From NCBI GenBank assembly GCA_963205305.1, contig CAUJIC010000041.1, positions 1 to 42,055 of the forward strand: a stretch of 42,055 nt of DNA, given 5' to 3'. Of this stretch, positions 7,412 to 17,306 are shown piece after piece. A program made the position numbers and the translations under genes. Source of the DNA: Pseudomonadota bacterium. GTDB taxonomy: Bacteria; Pseudomonadota; Alphaproteobacteria; Rickettsiales; UBA3002. Below the pieces are notes generated by a model, which made no database searches, was not told the origin of the DNA, and was given only the letters and a program-made list of their open reading frames with translations. Numbering within the stretch: position 1 is the first letter of the stretch; each line of letters begins with the position of its first letter.

Positions 7412-9342
7412 CGTTTCAATCCGCGTAGTGGACTTTTTAGCAATTCACCTGCCAGCCAAATCGCGCCGTTTAGGGTGGGGTGCCCGTAATCCCATGTCAC
7501 CAGTTCAGTTCTACCGTTGATGGTGGCCGTGACCATGCACGAGCCATCGCTGCAGAACGTATCAGTGGTGGGAATGAAGGTTGCCCCGCCTGTGATGGTT
7601 GCCTCTTTCAGTTGGGCATCATAGGCAGCTAATTTGCGTAAGCCGTAATTGGGGATAGTGCCAGCATCTGCAATGCTGCGTTTGTTGCGCAGCATGACAT
7701 CCGGCAAATTGGGTGACCATTGCGGCAAATTACCGATGACATAGATGCGTGTGGCGGGCAGTGCGGTGCGCAGTCCCGTAATCGTTTCCTTCAGGTGTTC
7801 GGCGGGGTTCTGCTGCTGATAGAACAGCCAGCCCGCATGGATGATGAGCGTTTTTGGCTTCAAGCGAAGTATCTCTTTCCACGCGAACGCATTCACTTCG
7901 TTGCAATAGGCGCGCTTTGGATGTGTATAGCTATGAAACGGCGCACAGCCCATGACGGTAAATTGGCTGAAGTTGGAAAGATGCGCACGCAAGCCCCCCG
8001 CGAAGGCCGCGCCGAACGAATCGCCCCACAGCACGACATGATTATTCTTACCGTAACATTCGGGCGCGAACGTACGGTTTTCCTGCGTTTCGGTGATGAA
8101 GCAGGTGCCCGCCCGCCATGAGGAAAGATCGTAGTTTTTGTAATCGAGCAACTGCTGCTGCTCGGTCGTAAGCGGCCGAATCTTCCCGCGTTTGCTGGAA
8201 ACGGCGGAACCAATGGCAAGGAAGCAGCAGCTTGCCAGCAGTGCGAGGATGAATATTTTTTTGCGGCTAAACCGCCCGCGTACACGGAACGGTGTTTCGA
8301 TATAGCGCCATGTGAAGTAGGCGAGCAACAGCGCGAGCACGCTTAGCATCAGGAAGAAGGGCAAGCCTGCCTCAGCGTAGCCACCTAGCCGCGCAAAGGC
8401 AAAGATGGGTTGATGCCACAAATAGGCGCTGTAGCTGACAAGGCCAATGCCGACGAAGGGTTTGAGCGAGAGAATTTTCCCCACGAGATTTTCGCTTCGG
8501 GCATAGAGAATAATCAGCGCACTGCCCACGATGGGGATGAGCGTGAATTGGCTGGGATAGGGTGTGGCATCGGTGAACGTCACCATGGCAGCGATAATGA
8601 GTGCGATGCCAGCAAGTGCGAGGCCGCCATGGTAGCGTACAGGGATAATGGGTGCGGTGTGTGTGAGGCAATGCAGCGCAATCAAACTGCCGACCATCAG
8701 CTCCCAAATGCGCGAGGGGAGTAGGAAATACGCTGCCCCTGCATCGTGCCGTACTTGGTAATTGGCATAGGCAAAGCTAAGTACGGCGATGATGCATAAA
8801 CACGGTGTAACCCAGCGTTTGGCATAGCGGGCGAGGAGCAGCATCAGCGGTGGGAAGAAGAGGTAATATTGCTCTTCGACCGCGAGGCTCCATGTGTGCA
8901 GCAGTGGCTTGAACTCCGACGCGGTATCGAAATAATCGCTGTGGTGGTAGAAAAAATTGTTGGAGAGGAAAATGCAGACCTGATTGATGCTGCGCGCAAA
9001 TTGCAGCATATCCCCTGGCCACATGGTGAGCCATGCAAAAGGTAGGCAGGCCAGCATGACAAAAAACAAGGCGGGTAGAATTCGCCGCGCGCGGCGTTCA
9101 TAGAACCGCAGGATAGAGAATTCGCCGCGCGCTAGTTCACCCGCGATGATGGTGGTGATGAGGTAGCCGCTGATGACGAAGAACACATCGACGCCAACAT
9201 AGCCGCCGCTGAAGAACGACGCGCCGGCGTGGAAGAGGATGACGGGAAGGACGGCAAGGGCGCGGAGCCCGTCAATCTCGGGGCGGTAGGCAAGGCCGTG
9301 CGCGCTGTTCGTGCCGCCCGTTATGCCAAGGTTCCGTGGCAA
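7408..9342 (-). CDS. OafA/YrhL-type acyltransferase with C-terminal SGNH domain
   Basis: A membrane acyltransferase that probably O-acetylates a surface glycan such as lipopolysaccharide O-antigen or peptidoglycan. The N-terminus has the family signature [13 protein letters not shown] and the [16 protein letters not shown] motif, followed by about ten membrane helices to ~residue 365. The C-terminal part (~430-640) is an SGNH hydrolase-like domain, with [10 protein letters not shown] as the nucleophile block and YGHPTLNGA as the Asp/His block. Length 644 aa fits the two-domain form. The only reasonable start is TTG at 9342, which lies 22 bp inside the 3' end of secA on the same strand and has no obvious ribosome-binding site, so coupling to secA is likely. 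Acceptor unknown. Confidence 0.88.
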   Translation of the reverse strand: MPRNLGITGGTNSAHGLAYRPEIDGLRALAVLPVILFHAGASFFSGGYVGVDVFFVISGYLITTIIAGELARGEFSILRFYERRARRILPALFFVMLACLPFAWLTMWPGDMLQFARSINQVCIFLSNNFFYHHSDYFDTASEFKPLLHTWSLAVEEQYYLFFPPLMLLLARYAKRWVTPCLCIIAVLSFAYANYQVRHDAGAAYFLLPSRIWELMVGSLIALHCLTHTAPIIPVRYHGGLALAGIALIIAAMVTFTDATPYPSQFTLIPIVGSALIILYARSENLVGKILSLKPFVGIGLVSYSAYLWHQPIFAFARLGGYAEAGLPFFLMLSVLALLLAYFTWRYIETPFRVRGRFSRKKIFILALLASCCFLAIGSAVSSKRGKIRPLTTEQQQLLDYKNYDLSSWRAGTCFITETQENRTFAPECYGKNNHVVLWGDSFGAAFAGGLRAHLSNFSQFTVMGCAPFHSYTHPKRAYCNEVNAFAWKEILRLKPKTLIIHAGWLFYQQQNPAEHLKETITGLRTALPATRIYVIGNLPQWSPNLPDVMLRNKRSIADAGTIPNYGLRKLAAYDAQLKEATITGGATFIPTTDTFCSDGSCMVTATINGRTELVTWDYGHPTLNGAIWLAGELLKSPLRGLKR

Positions 9343-12041
9343 TGTTTAAATTTGCGGCTGGAGCCGCAGGGGCAGGGGTCGTTACGGCCAACTTTGCCCC
9401 ATGTGCTGGGGTCGGTCGCTACGCGCTGTTCTGGGCGCACATGCATTGGCAGTGTTTGCGCACTGGGGCGTTCGCCATCCATTTCGGCAGCGAGAGCCGG
9501 GTCTTGCCGTGAAGTGTGCATGGCCTGTTGCGGTTTCAGGTTCATAATTTCATCGGTCAATTCCATACGGATTTGCACGCGCGCAATGCGGCTGACAACT
9601 ACTTCGCGCAGATGGTTCAGCATGGACTCGAACAGGGTGAATGCTTCCTGCTTATATTCGTTCAGGGGGTCCTTCTGCGCATAGGCACGCAAATTGATGC
9701 CTTGGCGCAGATGGTCGAGCGAAAGTAGGTGATCTTTCCAGAGTTGGTCGAGTGTTTCGAGCAGGATGCGTTTTTCGGCAAGCTGATAGACATGTGGCGG
9801 GAAGCTAGAAGCCTTTTGTGCGAACAAATCTTCCGTCACTTTGTTCACGCGGGCAAGCATTTCGTCGTGGCCGATGCCTTCTTCGGCCGCCCACTCATGC
9901 ACGGGAACATTGAGGCCATAGATGCGCAGCATTTCGGTGTGTAGCCCTGCGGGGTCCCATGCCTCGGCATAGGATTGCGGCGGAATGTGAAGGCCAACGA
10001 GGGCAGTGTTTACATCGTTACGCATGTCGATAATGGTTTCGCTGACTTCCGTTGCTTCCATCAACTCGATGCGCTGTTCGTAGATGACTTTGCGCTGGTC
10101 GTTCATCACGTCATCAAACTTGAGGAGTGTTTTGCGAATCTCGTAGTTGCGCTGCTCAACCTTGGTCTGTGCACGCTCAATCGCCTTGTTCATCCAAGGG
10201 TGGATGATGGCTTCGCCCTCTTTGAGGCCCAGTTTGACAAGAATAGTATCAATACGCTCCGAACCGAAAATACGCATCAGATCGTCCTGCAATGACAGGA
10301 AGAATTGCGAAGCACCTGGGTCACCTTGGCGACCCGAGCGGCCACGCAGCTGGTTATCAATACGGCGTGATTCGTGGCGTTCGGTACCAATCACGAACAG
10401 GCCGCCTGCCGCGCGCACGATTTCTTTATCCGCGGCTATTTTGGTGCGAATGCGCTCGCTAATTTGTTTGATTTCGGCTTCGTCGGTGACGTCTTTCGTC
10501 GCTTCCTTGATCAGCATTTCGGCATTGCCGCCGAGCATGATATCCGTTCCACGACCAGCCATGTTGGTGGCGATAGTGACCGCGCCTGGGTGCCCCGCTT
10601 GGCTGATGATACTAGCCTCTTGCTCGTGGTAGCGGGCGTTGAGCACTTGGTGGGGGATTTTTTCTTTTTTCAAGCGCTCCGAAAAGGATTCGGATTTCTC
10701 GATGCTCACGGTGCCGACCAGAACAGGCTGCTTGCGTTCGTGGGCTTTTTTGATGAGCGCCACAACGGCCGCGTCGCGCTCTTCGCTGGTGCGGTATATT
10801 TCATCGTGCTCATCTTTACGGGCAACATCCACATTGGTGGGGATTTCGATCACATCGAGTTTGTAGATGTCCGAAAACTCGCCTGCCTCGGTCATCGCCG
10901 TACCCGTCATGCCCGCCAGTTTGGTGTAGAGGCGGAAATAGTTCTGGAAGGTGATGGAAGCGAGGGTCTGGTTCTCGTTCTGGATGGCGACTTTTTCCTT
11001 AGCCTCAAGTGCTTGGTGCAAGCCCTCGGAATAGCGGCGCCCTTCCATCATGCGGCCCGTGAATTCGTCGATGATGATGACTTTGCCATCTTTCACGATG
11101 TAATCCGTATCGCGCTTGAACAGGGTGTGCGCTTTCAGGGCTTGGTTGACGTGGTGAACAATCGCTACGTTCTCTATGTCATAGAGGCCGCTGCCCGCTT
11201 TGAGCAAACCACCCGCGGTGAGCAGTTCTTCGATACGTGGTGTGCCAACATCATTGAGCGTGACGTTGCGGGATTTTTCATCGAGCTCGTAATCTGCGGG
11301 GGTGAGCTGTGGGATGTAGCGGTTGATGGCAACATACAGTTCAGAATTATCTTCCGTTGGGCCAGAAATAATCAACGGTGTGCGGGCTTCGTCGATGAGA
11401 ATAGAATCGACCTCATCCACAATCGCGAAGTTAAAGCCGCGCTGCACCATCTGCTCGCGGGTATATTTCATGTTGTCGCGCAGGTAATCGAAGCCATATT
11501 CGTTGTTGGTGCCGTAGGTGATGTCGCAGGCATACGCCGCGCGACGCTCGGTTTCCTCGATATCGTTGATGACGACGCCAACAGTGAGGCCAAGGAACTC
11601 GTGCACCTTGCCCATCCATGCGGAATCGCGCACGGCGAGGTAGTCGTTCACGGTGACAATGTGTACGCCTTTGCCGCTGAGCGCGTTCAGGTATGACGGT
11701 AGCGTGGCGACAAGGGTTTTACCTTCCCCCGTTCGCATTTCTGATATCATGCCTTTGTGCAGCACCATACCACCGATAAGCTGCACATCGAAATGGCGCA
11801 TGCCCAGCACGCGCTTGGCGGCCTCGCGCACGACGGCGAAGGCAGGTACCATCAAATCATCGAGTTTGGTGCCGTTTGCCAGTTGCGCGCGGAACTCATC
11901 CGTCTTGGCGCGCAGCTGCTCATCGCTAAGCGCGACCATGGCAGGTTCGAGCGCGTTGATGGCGTTGACTTCGCGTTGCAGGCTAGCAACCAAACGATCG
12001 TTGCTGCTACCGAAAATTTTCTTAGCAAGGGAGGAGAGCAT
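9321..12041 (-). CDS. secA: Preprotein translocase ATPase SecA
   Basis: The motor ATPase that drives unfolded preproteins through SecYEG at the inner membrane. The Walker A region ([20 protein letters not shown]), the DEVD box ([20 protein letters not shown]), and the second nucleotide-binding fold motif ([19 protein letters not shown]) are all present. The C-terminal zinc-binding SecB/ribosome contact tail is intact ([17 protein letters not shown]-x-C-x8-C-H). Length 906 aa is typical. ATG 12041 begins [12 protein letters not shown], a normal SecA N-terminus. It is divergent from the parvulin gene and overlaps the downstream acyltransferase start. Confidence 0.98.
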   Translation of the reverse strand: MLSSLAKKIFGSSNDRLVASLQREVNAINALEPAMVALSDEQLRAKTDEFRAQLANGTKLDDLMVPAFAVVREAAKRVLGMRHFDVQLIGGMVLHKGMISEMRTGEGKTLVATLPSYLNALSGKGVHIVTVNDYLAVRDSAWMGKVHEFLGLTVGVVINDIEETERRAAYACDITYGTNNEYGFDYLRDNMKYTREQMVQRGFNFAIVDEVDSILIDEARTPLIISGPTEDNSELYVAINRYIPQLTPADYELDEKSRNVTLNDVGTPRIEELLTAGGLLKAGSGLYDIENVAIVHHVNQALKAHTLFKRDTDYIVKDGKVIIIDEFTGRMMEGRRYSEGLHQALEAKEKVAIQNENQTLASITFQNYFRLYTKLAGMTGTAMTEAGEFSDIYKLDVIEIPTNVDVARKDEHDEIYRTSEERDAAVVALIKKAHERKQPVLVGTVSIEKSESFSERLKKEKIPHQVLNARYHEQEASIISQAGHPGAVTIATNMAGRGTDIMLGGNAEMLIKEATKDVTDEAEIKQISERIRTKIAADKEIVRAAGGLFVIGTERHESRRIDNQLRGRSGRQGDPGASQFFLSLQDDLMRIFGSERIDTILVKLGLKEGEAIIHPWMNKAIERAQTKVEQRNYEIRKTLLKFDDVMNDQRKVIYEQRIELMEATEVSETIIDMRNDVNTALVGLHIPPQSYAEAWDPAGLHTEMLRIYGLNVPVHEWAAEEGIGHDEMLARVNKVTEDLFAQKASSFPPHVYQLAEKRILLETLDQLWKDHLLSLDHLRQGINLRAYAQKDPLNEYKQEAFTLFESMLNHLREVVVSRIARVQIRMELTDEIMNLKPQQAMHTSRQDPALAAEMDGERPSAQTLPMHVRPEQRVATDPSTWGKVGRNDPCPCGSSRKFKHCHGTLA

Positions 12042-12076
12042 GGGATTCCGTTCTGAATAAGAGAAATATGCGCGGA

Positions 12077-12105
12077 TACATAGGGGTTAAGCCCCCCCCT
12101 GTCAA
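12077..12105 (-). promoter_or_regulatory. Candidate secA promoter with G8 tract in spacer
   Basis: On the minus strand a perfect -35 hexamer TTGACA (plus-strand 12100-12105) is separated by 17 bp from TATGTA (plus-strand 12077-12082), a weak -10. The spacer starts with eight consecutive G residues. The predicted transcript starts about 30 nt upstream of the secA ATG. Confidence 0.5.
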
Positions 12106-12198
12106 CCCGATGACCCAAGAATAACCGCCTTGCACCTGCGGCTAAAATATGGCAATCCACTGCCATTGTTTGTTCACCCCACGATAAGGATGTTTCCC

Positions 12199-13188
12199 AT
12201 GCGTTTTACCCATGCTGTTTCGTTGATTGCGCTTCTCGCTTTTTCGGCTCCTGCCCTTGCGGATGAGTATGTTATCATGAAGGTCAATGGGCAGGATATC
12301 AGCTCGTCGGATGTGCAGCGTATGTGGGAGGGGCTCTTCCCCCAAGGCCAAGCCCCTGCATTCGATAGCGTGAAGCCCGATATGCGCGAGCGCCTGCTGC
12401 GTGGCGCCATGGCCGAGAAAATCCTTTATGGCGAAGCCGTGAAGCAAGGCGTTGATAAATCCGAGAAAGTTCAGCGTGAACTGGCCGATGTGAAGAACAA
12501 GCTGGTGGTTCGTACCTTCCTTGATACCAAAACGGCGGATATGATTACCGAGGCTGACCTCAAGAAAGAATATGATGCAACGCTGGCCGCGAACAAGGAT
12601 GAAAAAGAAGTCCATGCGCGCCATATTTTGCTGGCGACCGAGGCCGATGCCAAAGACGCCAAGAAAAAGCTGGATGCAGGCAAAAGCTTCGAGGATGTTG
12701 CTAAAGACATCTCGAAGGATGCGGGTTCGGCTAAAAATGGCGGCGATTTGGGCTATTTCACCAAAGATAAAATGGTGCCAGAATTTGCGAATGCTGCGTT
12801 TGCCATGAAAAAGGGCGAAGTTTCGGGCCCTGTGAAATCCTCGTTTGGCTATCACATCATCAAGGTGGAAGATATACGTAAGGTTGCAGCACCTAGCTTT
12901 GCCGAAGTGAAAGACCAATTGCGTGGCAAATTGCAGGACAAAAAACTGAACGATTACATCGGCGGCCTTGTAAAATCGGCGGATGTGAAAGTGTTCGACG
13001 CGAAGGGCAAAGAAATTCCGTTTAACAAAAACCTACCCGAGCAACAGGCTGCGCCTGCTGCCAAACCCGCCGCAGTGAAGGCCGAACCAGCCAAGCCAGT
13101 GGAAACAAAAAAGCCCGCTGAGGAAGCAAAGCCCGCCGCCGCTAAGCCCGCTGATGCGAAGCCAGAAGCAGCACCCAAAGCAAACTAA
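12199..13188 (+). CDS. Exported parvulin-type peptidyl-prolyl isomerase
   Basis: A periplasmic PpiC/SurA-like foldase. Residues 1-20 form a signal peptide ending ALA-DE. A SurA_N-like helical region follows, then the parvulin domain (~125-235) with the family marks VHARHILL, GGDLGYFTKDKMVPEFANAA and SFGYHIIKVE. The last ~50 residues are an unstructured Lys/Ala/Pro/Glu-rich tail with repeated KPA units, unusual for this family. Start ATG 12199 is preferred to ATG 12190 because AAGGA at 12186-12190 is 8 nt upstream and the signal peptide then starts cleanly with MRF. The TAA stop shares its last A with the argJ ATG. It lies beside secA, and together they serve export and folding. Confidence 0.9.
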   Translation: MRFTHAVSLIALLAFSAPALADEYVIMKVNGQDISSSDVQRMWEGLFPQGQAPAFDSVKPDMRERLLRGAMAEKILYGEAVKQGVDKSEKVQRELADVKNKLVVRTFLDTKTADMITEADLKKEYDATLAANKDEKEVHARHILLATEADAKDAKKKLDAGKSFEDVAKDISKDAGSAKNGGDLGYFTKDKMVPEFANAAFAMKKGEVSGPVKSSFGYHIIKVEDIRKVAAPSFAEVKDQLRGKLQDKKLNDYIGGLVKSADVKVFDAKGKEIPFNKNLPEQQAAPAAKPAAVKAEPAKPVETKKPAEEAKPAAAKPADAKPEAAPKAN

Positions 13189-14417
13189 TGGGTAAATACG
13201 CGCGCTCGCCGTTGGCACCCGAATCACTGCCCGTATTGCCACCGATTGCGGGGGTAACCATTGCTACTGCGCAGGCGGCTATTCGCTACGCCAACCGTAC
13301 CGATGTGCTACTGGTATCGCTCGCTCAAGGCACCACGGCGGCGGGTGTTTTTACCCGCAGCAAGGCACCCAGCGCGCCGGTCGATTGGTGCCGCAGCATT
13401 TTGAGTGCAGGTAAGGCGCGCGCGCTCATTGTCAATTCTGGTAACGCGAACGCCTTTACAGGCCGCCGCGGCGTGGAGGCGGTCGAGGGTACAGTTGCCG
13501 CTGCGACTGCAGTGATGGGGTATGAGGAGGATAGCATTTATCTGGCCTCGACTGGCGTTATCGGCGAACCGCTCGATTACACCAAAATCGAGAAGGTATT
13601 GCCGCTGCTTTATGCCTCGCGCAGTGAGGAACGCTGGGCCGAGGCCGCTGCCGCGATTATGACGACGGATACCTTCCCCAAAGCGGCGACGCGTGAGGTG
13701 GTGATTGGCGGTAAGAAAGTGACCATTAATGGTATTGCCAAAGGTTCAGGCATGATTGCGCCCGACATGGCAACCATGCTGGCGTTTATCTTTACCGATG
13801 CCGAAATTGCTGCGCCGTTGCTGCAAACCATGCTGCAGCAAAGCAACGCCAAAAGTTTCAACTCCATCACGGTCGATGGCGATACTTCGACCAGTGATAC
13901 GGCACTGTTGTTTGCCACAGGAAAATCAGGTGCAGCAATTGCACACGCTACGCCGGAACATGCACTGTTCCAAACTGCGCTCGATAGTCTGATGATTGAG
14001 CTGGCCAAGCTGGTGGCGATGGATGGTGAAGGTGCACAAAAATTAATTACGATTACCGTGAAAGGTGCCGAGTCGGATGACGCGGCGCGTAGAATTGGCC
14101 TCACTATTGGCAACTCACCACTCGTGAAAACCGCGATTGCGGGCGAGGATGCCAACTGGGGGCGCGTGGTGGCTGCCGTGGGTAAAAGTGGCGAACTGGT
14201 CGATCGCGATAAACTCACCATCGCTATGGGTGGCGTGGTGATTGCCAAAGATGGCGAGCGCGTGGAAGAATATGACGAAGCACCTGTGGCCGCGCACATG
14301 AAGACGCGCGATATTCATATCGATGTGAATATTGGCCTTGGCACAGGCGAAGCCACTGTGTGGAGTTGCGACCTGACGCATGGCTATATCGATATAAACG
14401 CGGATTATCGTTCGTGA
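13188..14417 (+). CDS. argJ: Bifunctional glutamate N-acetyltransferase / amino-acid acetyltransferase
   Basis: ArgJ transfers the acetyl group from N-acetylornithine to glutamate in arginine synthesis, and some members also use acetyl-CoA. The protein is made as one chain that cuts itself before a catalytic Thr; that site is visible at KGSGMIAPDMA-T(196)-MLAF. Other family blocks are VNSGNANAFTG, ASTGVIGEPL, and the C-terminal GEDANWGRVVAAVGKSG. Length 409 aa is typical. The start overlaps the parvulin stop by one base; its stop TGA overlaps the GTG start of mutT by four bases. This is one of only two TGA stops among complete genes here. Confidence 0.97.
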   Translation: MGKYARSPLAPESLPVLPPIAGVTIATAQAAIRYANRTDVLLVSLAQGTTAAGVFTRSKAPSAPVDWCRSILSAGKARALIVNSGNANAFTGRRGVEAVEGTVAAATAVMGYEEDSIYLASTGVIGEPLDYTKIEKVLPLLYASRSEERWAEAAAAIMTTDTFPKAATREVVIGGKKVTINGIAKGSGMIAPDMATMLAFIFTDAEIAAPLLQTMLQQSNAKSFNSITVDGDTSTSDTALLFATGKSGAAIAHATPEHALFQTALDSLMIELAKLVAMDGEGAQKLITITVKGAESDDAARRIGLTIGNSPLVKTAIAGEDANWGRVVAAVGKSGELVDRDKLTIAMGGVVIAKDGERVEEYDEAPVAAHMKTRDIHIDVNIGLGTGEATVWSCDLTHGYIDINADYRS

Positions 14418-14818
14418 AAACGGTTCTCGTTGTTGCTGTTGCCTTGTTCGATGCGGATGGGCGCGTGCTGCTGACCCAGCGGCCAGAAGGTAAATCCATG
14501 GCAGGGTTGTGGGAATTTCCGGGTGGAAAGGTGGAGGCGGGCGAATTGCCAGAAGCTGCACTCACCCGCGAAATACGCGAAGAATTGGGCATCGAGATTT
14601 GCGAGCGTTGTGCTAGCCCGCTGACGTTTGTCAGCCATCAGTATGAAGATTTTCATCTGCTCATGCTGCTGTATGTCTGCCGTAAATGGGAGGGAATCGC
14701 GCGTGGAGTGGAAGGCCAAAACCTGACATGGAAATTCCCGCGTGAGATGGCTGCGCTGCCCATGCCACCTGCGGATGTACCGTTAGTCACCGCTCTCATG
14801 GATAGTATCCACGTTTAA
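14414..14818 (+). CDS. mutT: MutT-type 8-oxo-dGTP diphosphatase
   Basis: A sanitising Nudix enzyme expected to hydrolyse 8-oxo-dGTP. The Nudix box is exact: GKVEAGELPEAALTREIREE then LGI. The N-terminus (VVAVALFDADGRVLLTQRP) and WEFPGGK are typical MutT features. GTG 14414 gives 134 aa and overlaps the argJ TGA as GTGA; the longer frame from 14360 lies inside argJ and is rejected. Its 3' end overlaps the convergent methyltransferase gene by four bases. The argJ-mutT pairing recurs in alphaproteobacteria, to my knowledge, and the link is operonic rather than functional. Confidence 0.93.
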   Translation: MKTVLVVAVALFDADGRVLLTQRPEGKSMAGLWEFPGGKVEAGELPEAALTREIREELGIEICERCASPLTFVSHQYEDFHLLMLLYVCRKWEGIARGVEGQNLTWKFPREMAALPMPPADVPLVTALMDSIHV

Positions 14819-15654
14819 TTCAACGCATCCTTCAGCGATATTTTACCGCTGCCGCGTGCGGCAGGTTGTTGCTGGGTGCTGGCGGGTTTCCAGCCCGTGA
14901 GGGTGATGAATTCAACCGTGGCGCGGATGCGGCCTTCGCTATCGGAATATTGGCTAGCATAGTGTGCGGCAGCATCGGCAAAGAATCCGCGCAGGGTAAA
15001 ATGCTGCACTTGCTGCTGCAGCATATTTGTAGCACCGCTACCGCGCAAATCATCCATCAATGCAAACAAATGCGCGTAGGAAACATCAAACATTTCGCTA
15101 TCCGCCACGGGTAGGGCAAAGCCCGCACGCTGCAGCAAGGCACCGCCATCGCGCACATCCATAAACGGTGCCACACGCGGGCTGATACCCCCCGTGCGCG
15201 CGGTTTCCACATGCGCCAGCACGTTGCGTAGTTCGCACAAGCTTTCGCCCCCAGGCAGTATGGCAAAAAACAAGCCATCGGGCTTCAGTATGCGGCGGAT
15301 TTGGGTAAGGGCACCTGGCACATCGTTTACCCATTGCAGGGTGAGCAGGCTGATGACCGCATCGAAACTGTTATCGGCAAAGGGTAGAAATTCTTCGTCG
15401 GCTATTACCTGCGGCGTAATACCCATGTGGCTGAGTGCGGCGTGGGTGATGGTGGATGCAGCAGGTAGGGTGAGTGCGTGGCCGCCAAAGGCCAGCACAC
15501 GCGGGAAGGAGCGGGTGATGTAGGAAAGTGATTCCTCGGCACGGGCGGCGGCTTCGCGCCATAAAAAATCGTGCTGCAAAAAATTGGCAGCAGCGCGTGC
15601 GCGGCGCTTGCGTAATCGGGCGCGGTCGAACAGAATGGGTGGGGCATTTTCCAT
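14815..15654 (-). CDS. SAM-dependent methyltransferase, BioC / NDUFAF5-like
   Basis: A class I methyltransferase. The N-terminal ILFDRARLRKRRARAA block followed by FL and WREAAAR is typical of the alphaproteobacterial relatives of BioC and mitochondrial NDUFAF5. The SAM site begins around RVLAFGGHA (a degenerate motif I), followed by LPFADNSFDAVISLLTLQW (motifs II-III). ATG 15654 (MENAPP) gives 279 aa; an upstream ATG at 15717 would overlap the divergent comF start and adds low-complexity residues. Substrate unknown: either biotin precursor or a protein arginine in complex I assembly is possible. The C-terminal ~25 residues are Gln/Ala-rich. Confidence 0.8.
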   Translation of the reverse strand: MENAPPILFDRARLRKRRARAAANFLQHDFLWREAAARAEESLSYITRSFPRVLAFGGHALTLPAASTITHAALSHMGITPQVIADEEFLPFADNSFDAVISLLTLQWVNDVPGALTQIRRILKPDGLFFAILPGGESLCELRNVLAHVETARTGGISPRVAPFMDVRDGGALLQRAGFALPVADSEMFDVSYAHLFALMDDLRGSGATNMLQQQVQHFTLRGFFADAAAHYASQYSDSEGRIRATVEFITLTGWKPASTQQQPAARGSGKISLKDALN

Positions 15655-15707
15655 GGCCACAAGATTTAGCGAACATGGCTGCCTTTGCCTATTAAAATGA
15701 GGATTTG

Positions 15708-16466
15708 ATGGCGACATCCTTGCCCAGACGATCGGTTCAGGCCGCCCATGCGGCGTTTAGGCTAGTGGCCGATATGGTCTACCCGCCGCGTTGCCCCTCG
15801 TGCCAGACCTATGTGGCGGCGGATGGAAATTTTTGCGCGGAATGTTTCCACAAATTACGAATGATTGATGCACCCATGTGTGCGTGTTGTGGCATCCCTT
15901 TCGTGATTGCGGTAGACGCCTATACGCGCTGCCCCGAATGTTTGGATACCCCGCCCGAATTCGATGTGGCGCGCGCGGCGCTCGTCTATGATGCCGTGAG
16001 CGCACCGCTGGTGGCCGCGCTTAAATTCAACGACCAATGGGCAAGCCTTGAGCGCTATGTGGTGATGATGCTGCGTGCGGGGAAACCGATTTTCGAGGGG
16101 GCTGACATGCTGGTGCCTGTGCCCTTGCATTGGCGCAGGTTGCTGCGGCGTAAATTCAACCAATCGGCTCTGTTGGCCTATGGTTTGTCGCGCGCGAGCG
16201 GGATAGAGTGCGCGCCTGAAATGCTACAGCGAATTATATACACCAAGCCACAAATGCGGATGACGCGACAGCAGAGATTGACGAACGTAAAACGTGCCTT
16301 CGCGGTACCCGAAACGGTGCACGAAATGCTGCACAATAAAGTGGTGGTGCTGGTGGATGATGTGGTGACCACAGGCGCCACCGCCAATGCCTGCGCCAAG
16401 GCACTGAAGAAGGCTGGCGCGAGCGAAGTGCGCGTGATAGCGTTGGCGCGAACGGTGAAGGAGTAA
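15708..16466 (+). CDS. comF: ComF family phosphoribosyltransferase-like protein
   Basis: A ComF/GntX-type protein, linked in other bacteria to DNA uptake or DNA metabolism. The N-terminus carries four Cys pairs (CPSC, CAEC, CACC, CPEC), a double zinc-finger. The C-terminus is a type I phosphoribosyltransferase fold with the PRPP loop VVVLVDDVVTTGATANAC. Length 252 aa is typical. ATG 15708 has AGGA at 15700-15703; an adjacent TTG at 15705 is the alternative. The nitrilase gene follows after 3 bp in the same direction, so the two are probably co-transcribed. No other competence gene is in the window. Confidence 0.92.
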   Translation: MATSLPRRSVQAAHAAFRLVADMVYPPRCPSCQTYVAADGNFCAECFHKLRMIDAPMCACCGIPFVIAVDAYTRCPECLDTPPEFDVARAALVYDAVSAPLVAALKFNDQWASLERYVVMMLRAGKPIFEGADMLVPVPLHWRRLLRRKFNQSALLAYGLSRASGIECAPEMLQRIIYTKPQMRMTRQQRLTNVKRAFAVPETVHEMLHNKVVVLVDDVVTTGATANACAKALKKAGASEVRVIALARTVKE

Positions 16467-16469
16467 GCC

Positions 16470-17279
16470 ATGAAAATTGCTGCCATTCAGATGACCAGCG
16501 GCGATGATATTGATGCCAATATTGCCGCGCTAGAGCCGCTGATTGCTGCAGCGGCCGCTAAAGGCGCGCAGTTGGTGGCTACGCCAGAAAATACGTTCTA
16601 TATGCGCCGCGAGGGAACAGCCACAATGGCCGATGTGGCAATGGAAAACCACGCAGGTGTTGCCTATGCCAAAGCCGCAGCAAAACAGTATAAAATTTGG
16701 CTGCTCATTGGCTCCATCCGCGCGCTGGAGGCGAGCAACAACAAACCATTCAACCGCAGCATTCTGATTTCTCCGACGGGTGAGATTGTTGCACTGTACG
16801 ATAAGATTCATCTGTTCGATGTGACGCTGCCGAGTGGTCAGGAGTACCGTGAATCCTCGCAGGCGATGGCAGGCGATAAGGCCGTTTCAGTGGTGGCGGG
16901 TGCAGCAAAATTGGGTATGAGTATCTGCTACGATGTGCGCTTCCCGGCCCTCTACCAAGTGTTATCGCGGGCAGGGGCAACCTTGCTTGCCGTGCCATCC
17001 GCCTTCACACGGCCGACGGGTGCAGCGCATTGGCACATTTTGCTCAAGGCGCGCGCGATTGAAAATGCGTGCTATGTAGTTGCCCCCGCGCAATGCGGCA
17101 CCCACCCTGGTGCGCGGGAAACTTATGGACACAGCCTGATTATAGACCCATGGGGTGAAGTGATTGCCGAAGCTTCGAGTGATAGCCCAGAGGTGATTGT
17201 GGCAGAGTTTGATGCTGAGCGCGTAGAAGCGGTGCGTGCACAAATTCCTGTGCTCGCACATCGGCGGCCGATAGCATAG
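16470..17279 (+). CDS. Carbon-nitrogen hydrolase, Nit1-like (deaminated glutathione amidase candidate)
   Basis: A nitrilase-superfamily amidase. The catalytic triad is visible: E40 (TPENTF), K112 (YDKIHLFDV) and C153 (SICYDVRFP). The KIHLFDV string is characteristic of Nit1-type enzymes, which repair deaminated glutathione; that substrate is inferred by family only. Length 269 aa is typical. AGGAG at 16459-16463 precedes the ATG at 16470. It ends with TAG inside the first unit of a 19-bp tandem duplication that separates it from ubiG. It is likely in one transcript with comF. Confidence 0.9.
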   Translation: MKIAAIQMTSGDDIDANIAALEPLIAAAAAKGAQLVATPENTFYMRREGTATMADVAMENHAGVAYAKAAAKQYKIWLLIGSIRALEASNNKPFNRSILISPTGEIVALYDKIHLFDVTLPSGQEYRESSQAMAGDKAVSVVAGAAKLGMSICYDVRFPALYQVLSRAGATLLAVPSAFTRPTGAAHWHILLKARAIENACYVVAPAQCGTHPGARETYGHSLIIDPWGEVIAEASSDSPEVIVAEFDAERVEAVRAQIPVLAHRRPIA

Positions 17280-17306
17280 TAATTAGGCGATAGCATAGTA
17301 ATTAGG
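17269..17306. repeat. 19-bp perfect tandem duplication at a convergent gene junction
   Basis: Two identical 19-bp units (17269-17287 and 17288-17306, CGATAGCATAGTAATTAGG) lie head to tail. The nitrilase stop TAG is in the first unit and the minus-strand ubiG stop is in the second. Each unit carries both stop signals, so the duplication lengthened the spacer without altering either protein. Confidence 0.95.

Noticed and set aside
10374..11696. 440-codon open frame antisense to secA
   Set aside because: Lies wholly inside secA on the other strand; product has no family features and reflects secA codon bias.
12130..12150. TTGCAC ... TAAAAT as a promoter of the parvulin operon
   Set aside because: The spacer is only 7 bp; no acceptable -35 lies 16-18 bp upstream of TAAAAT.
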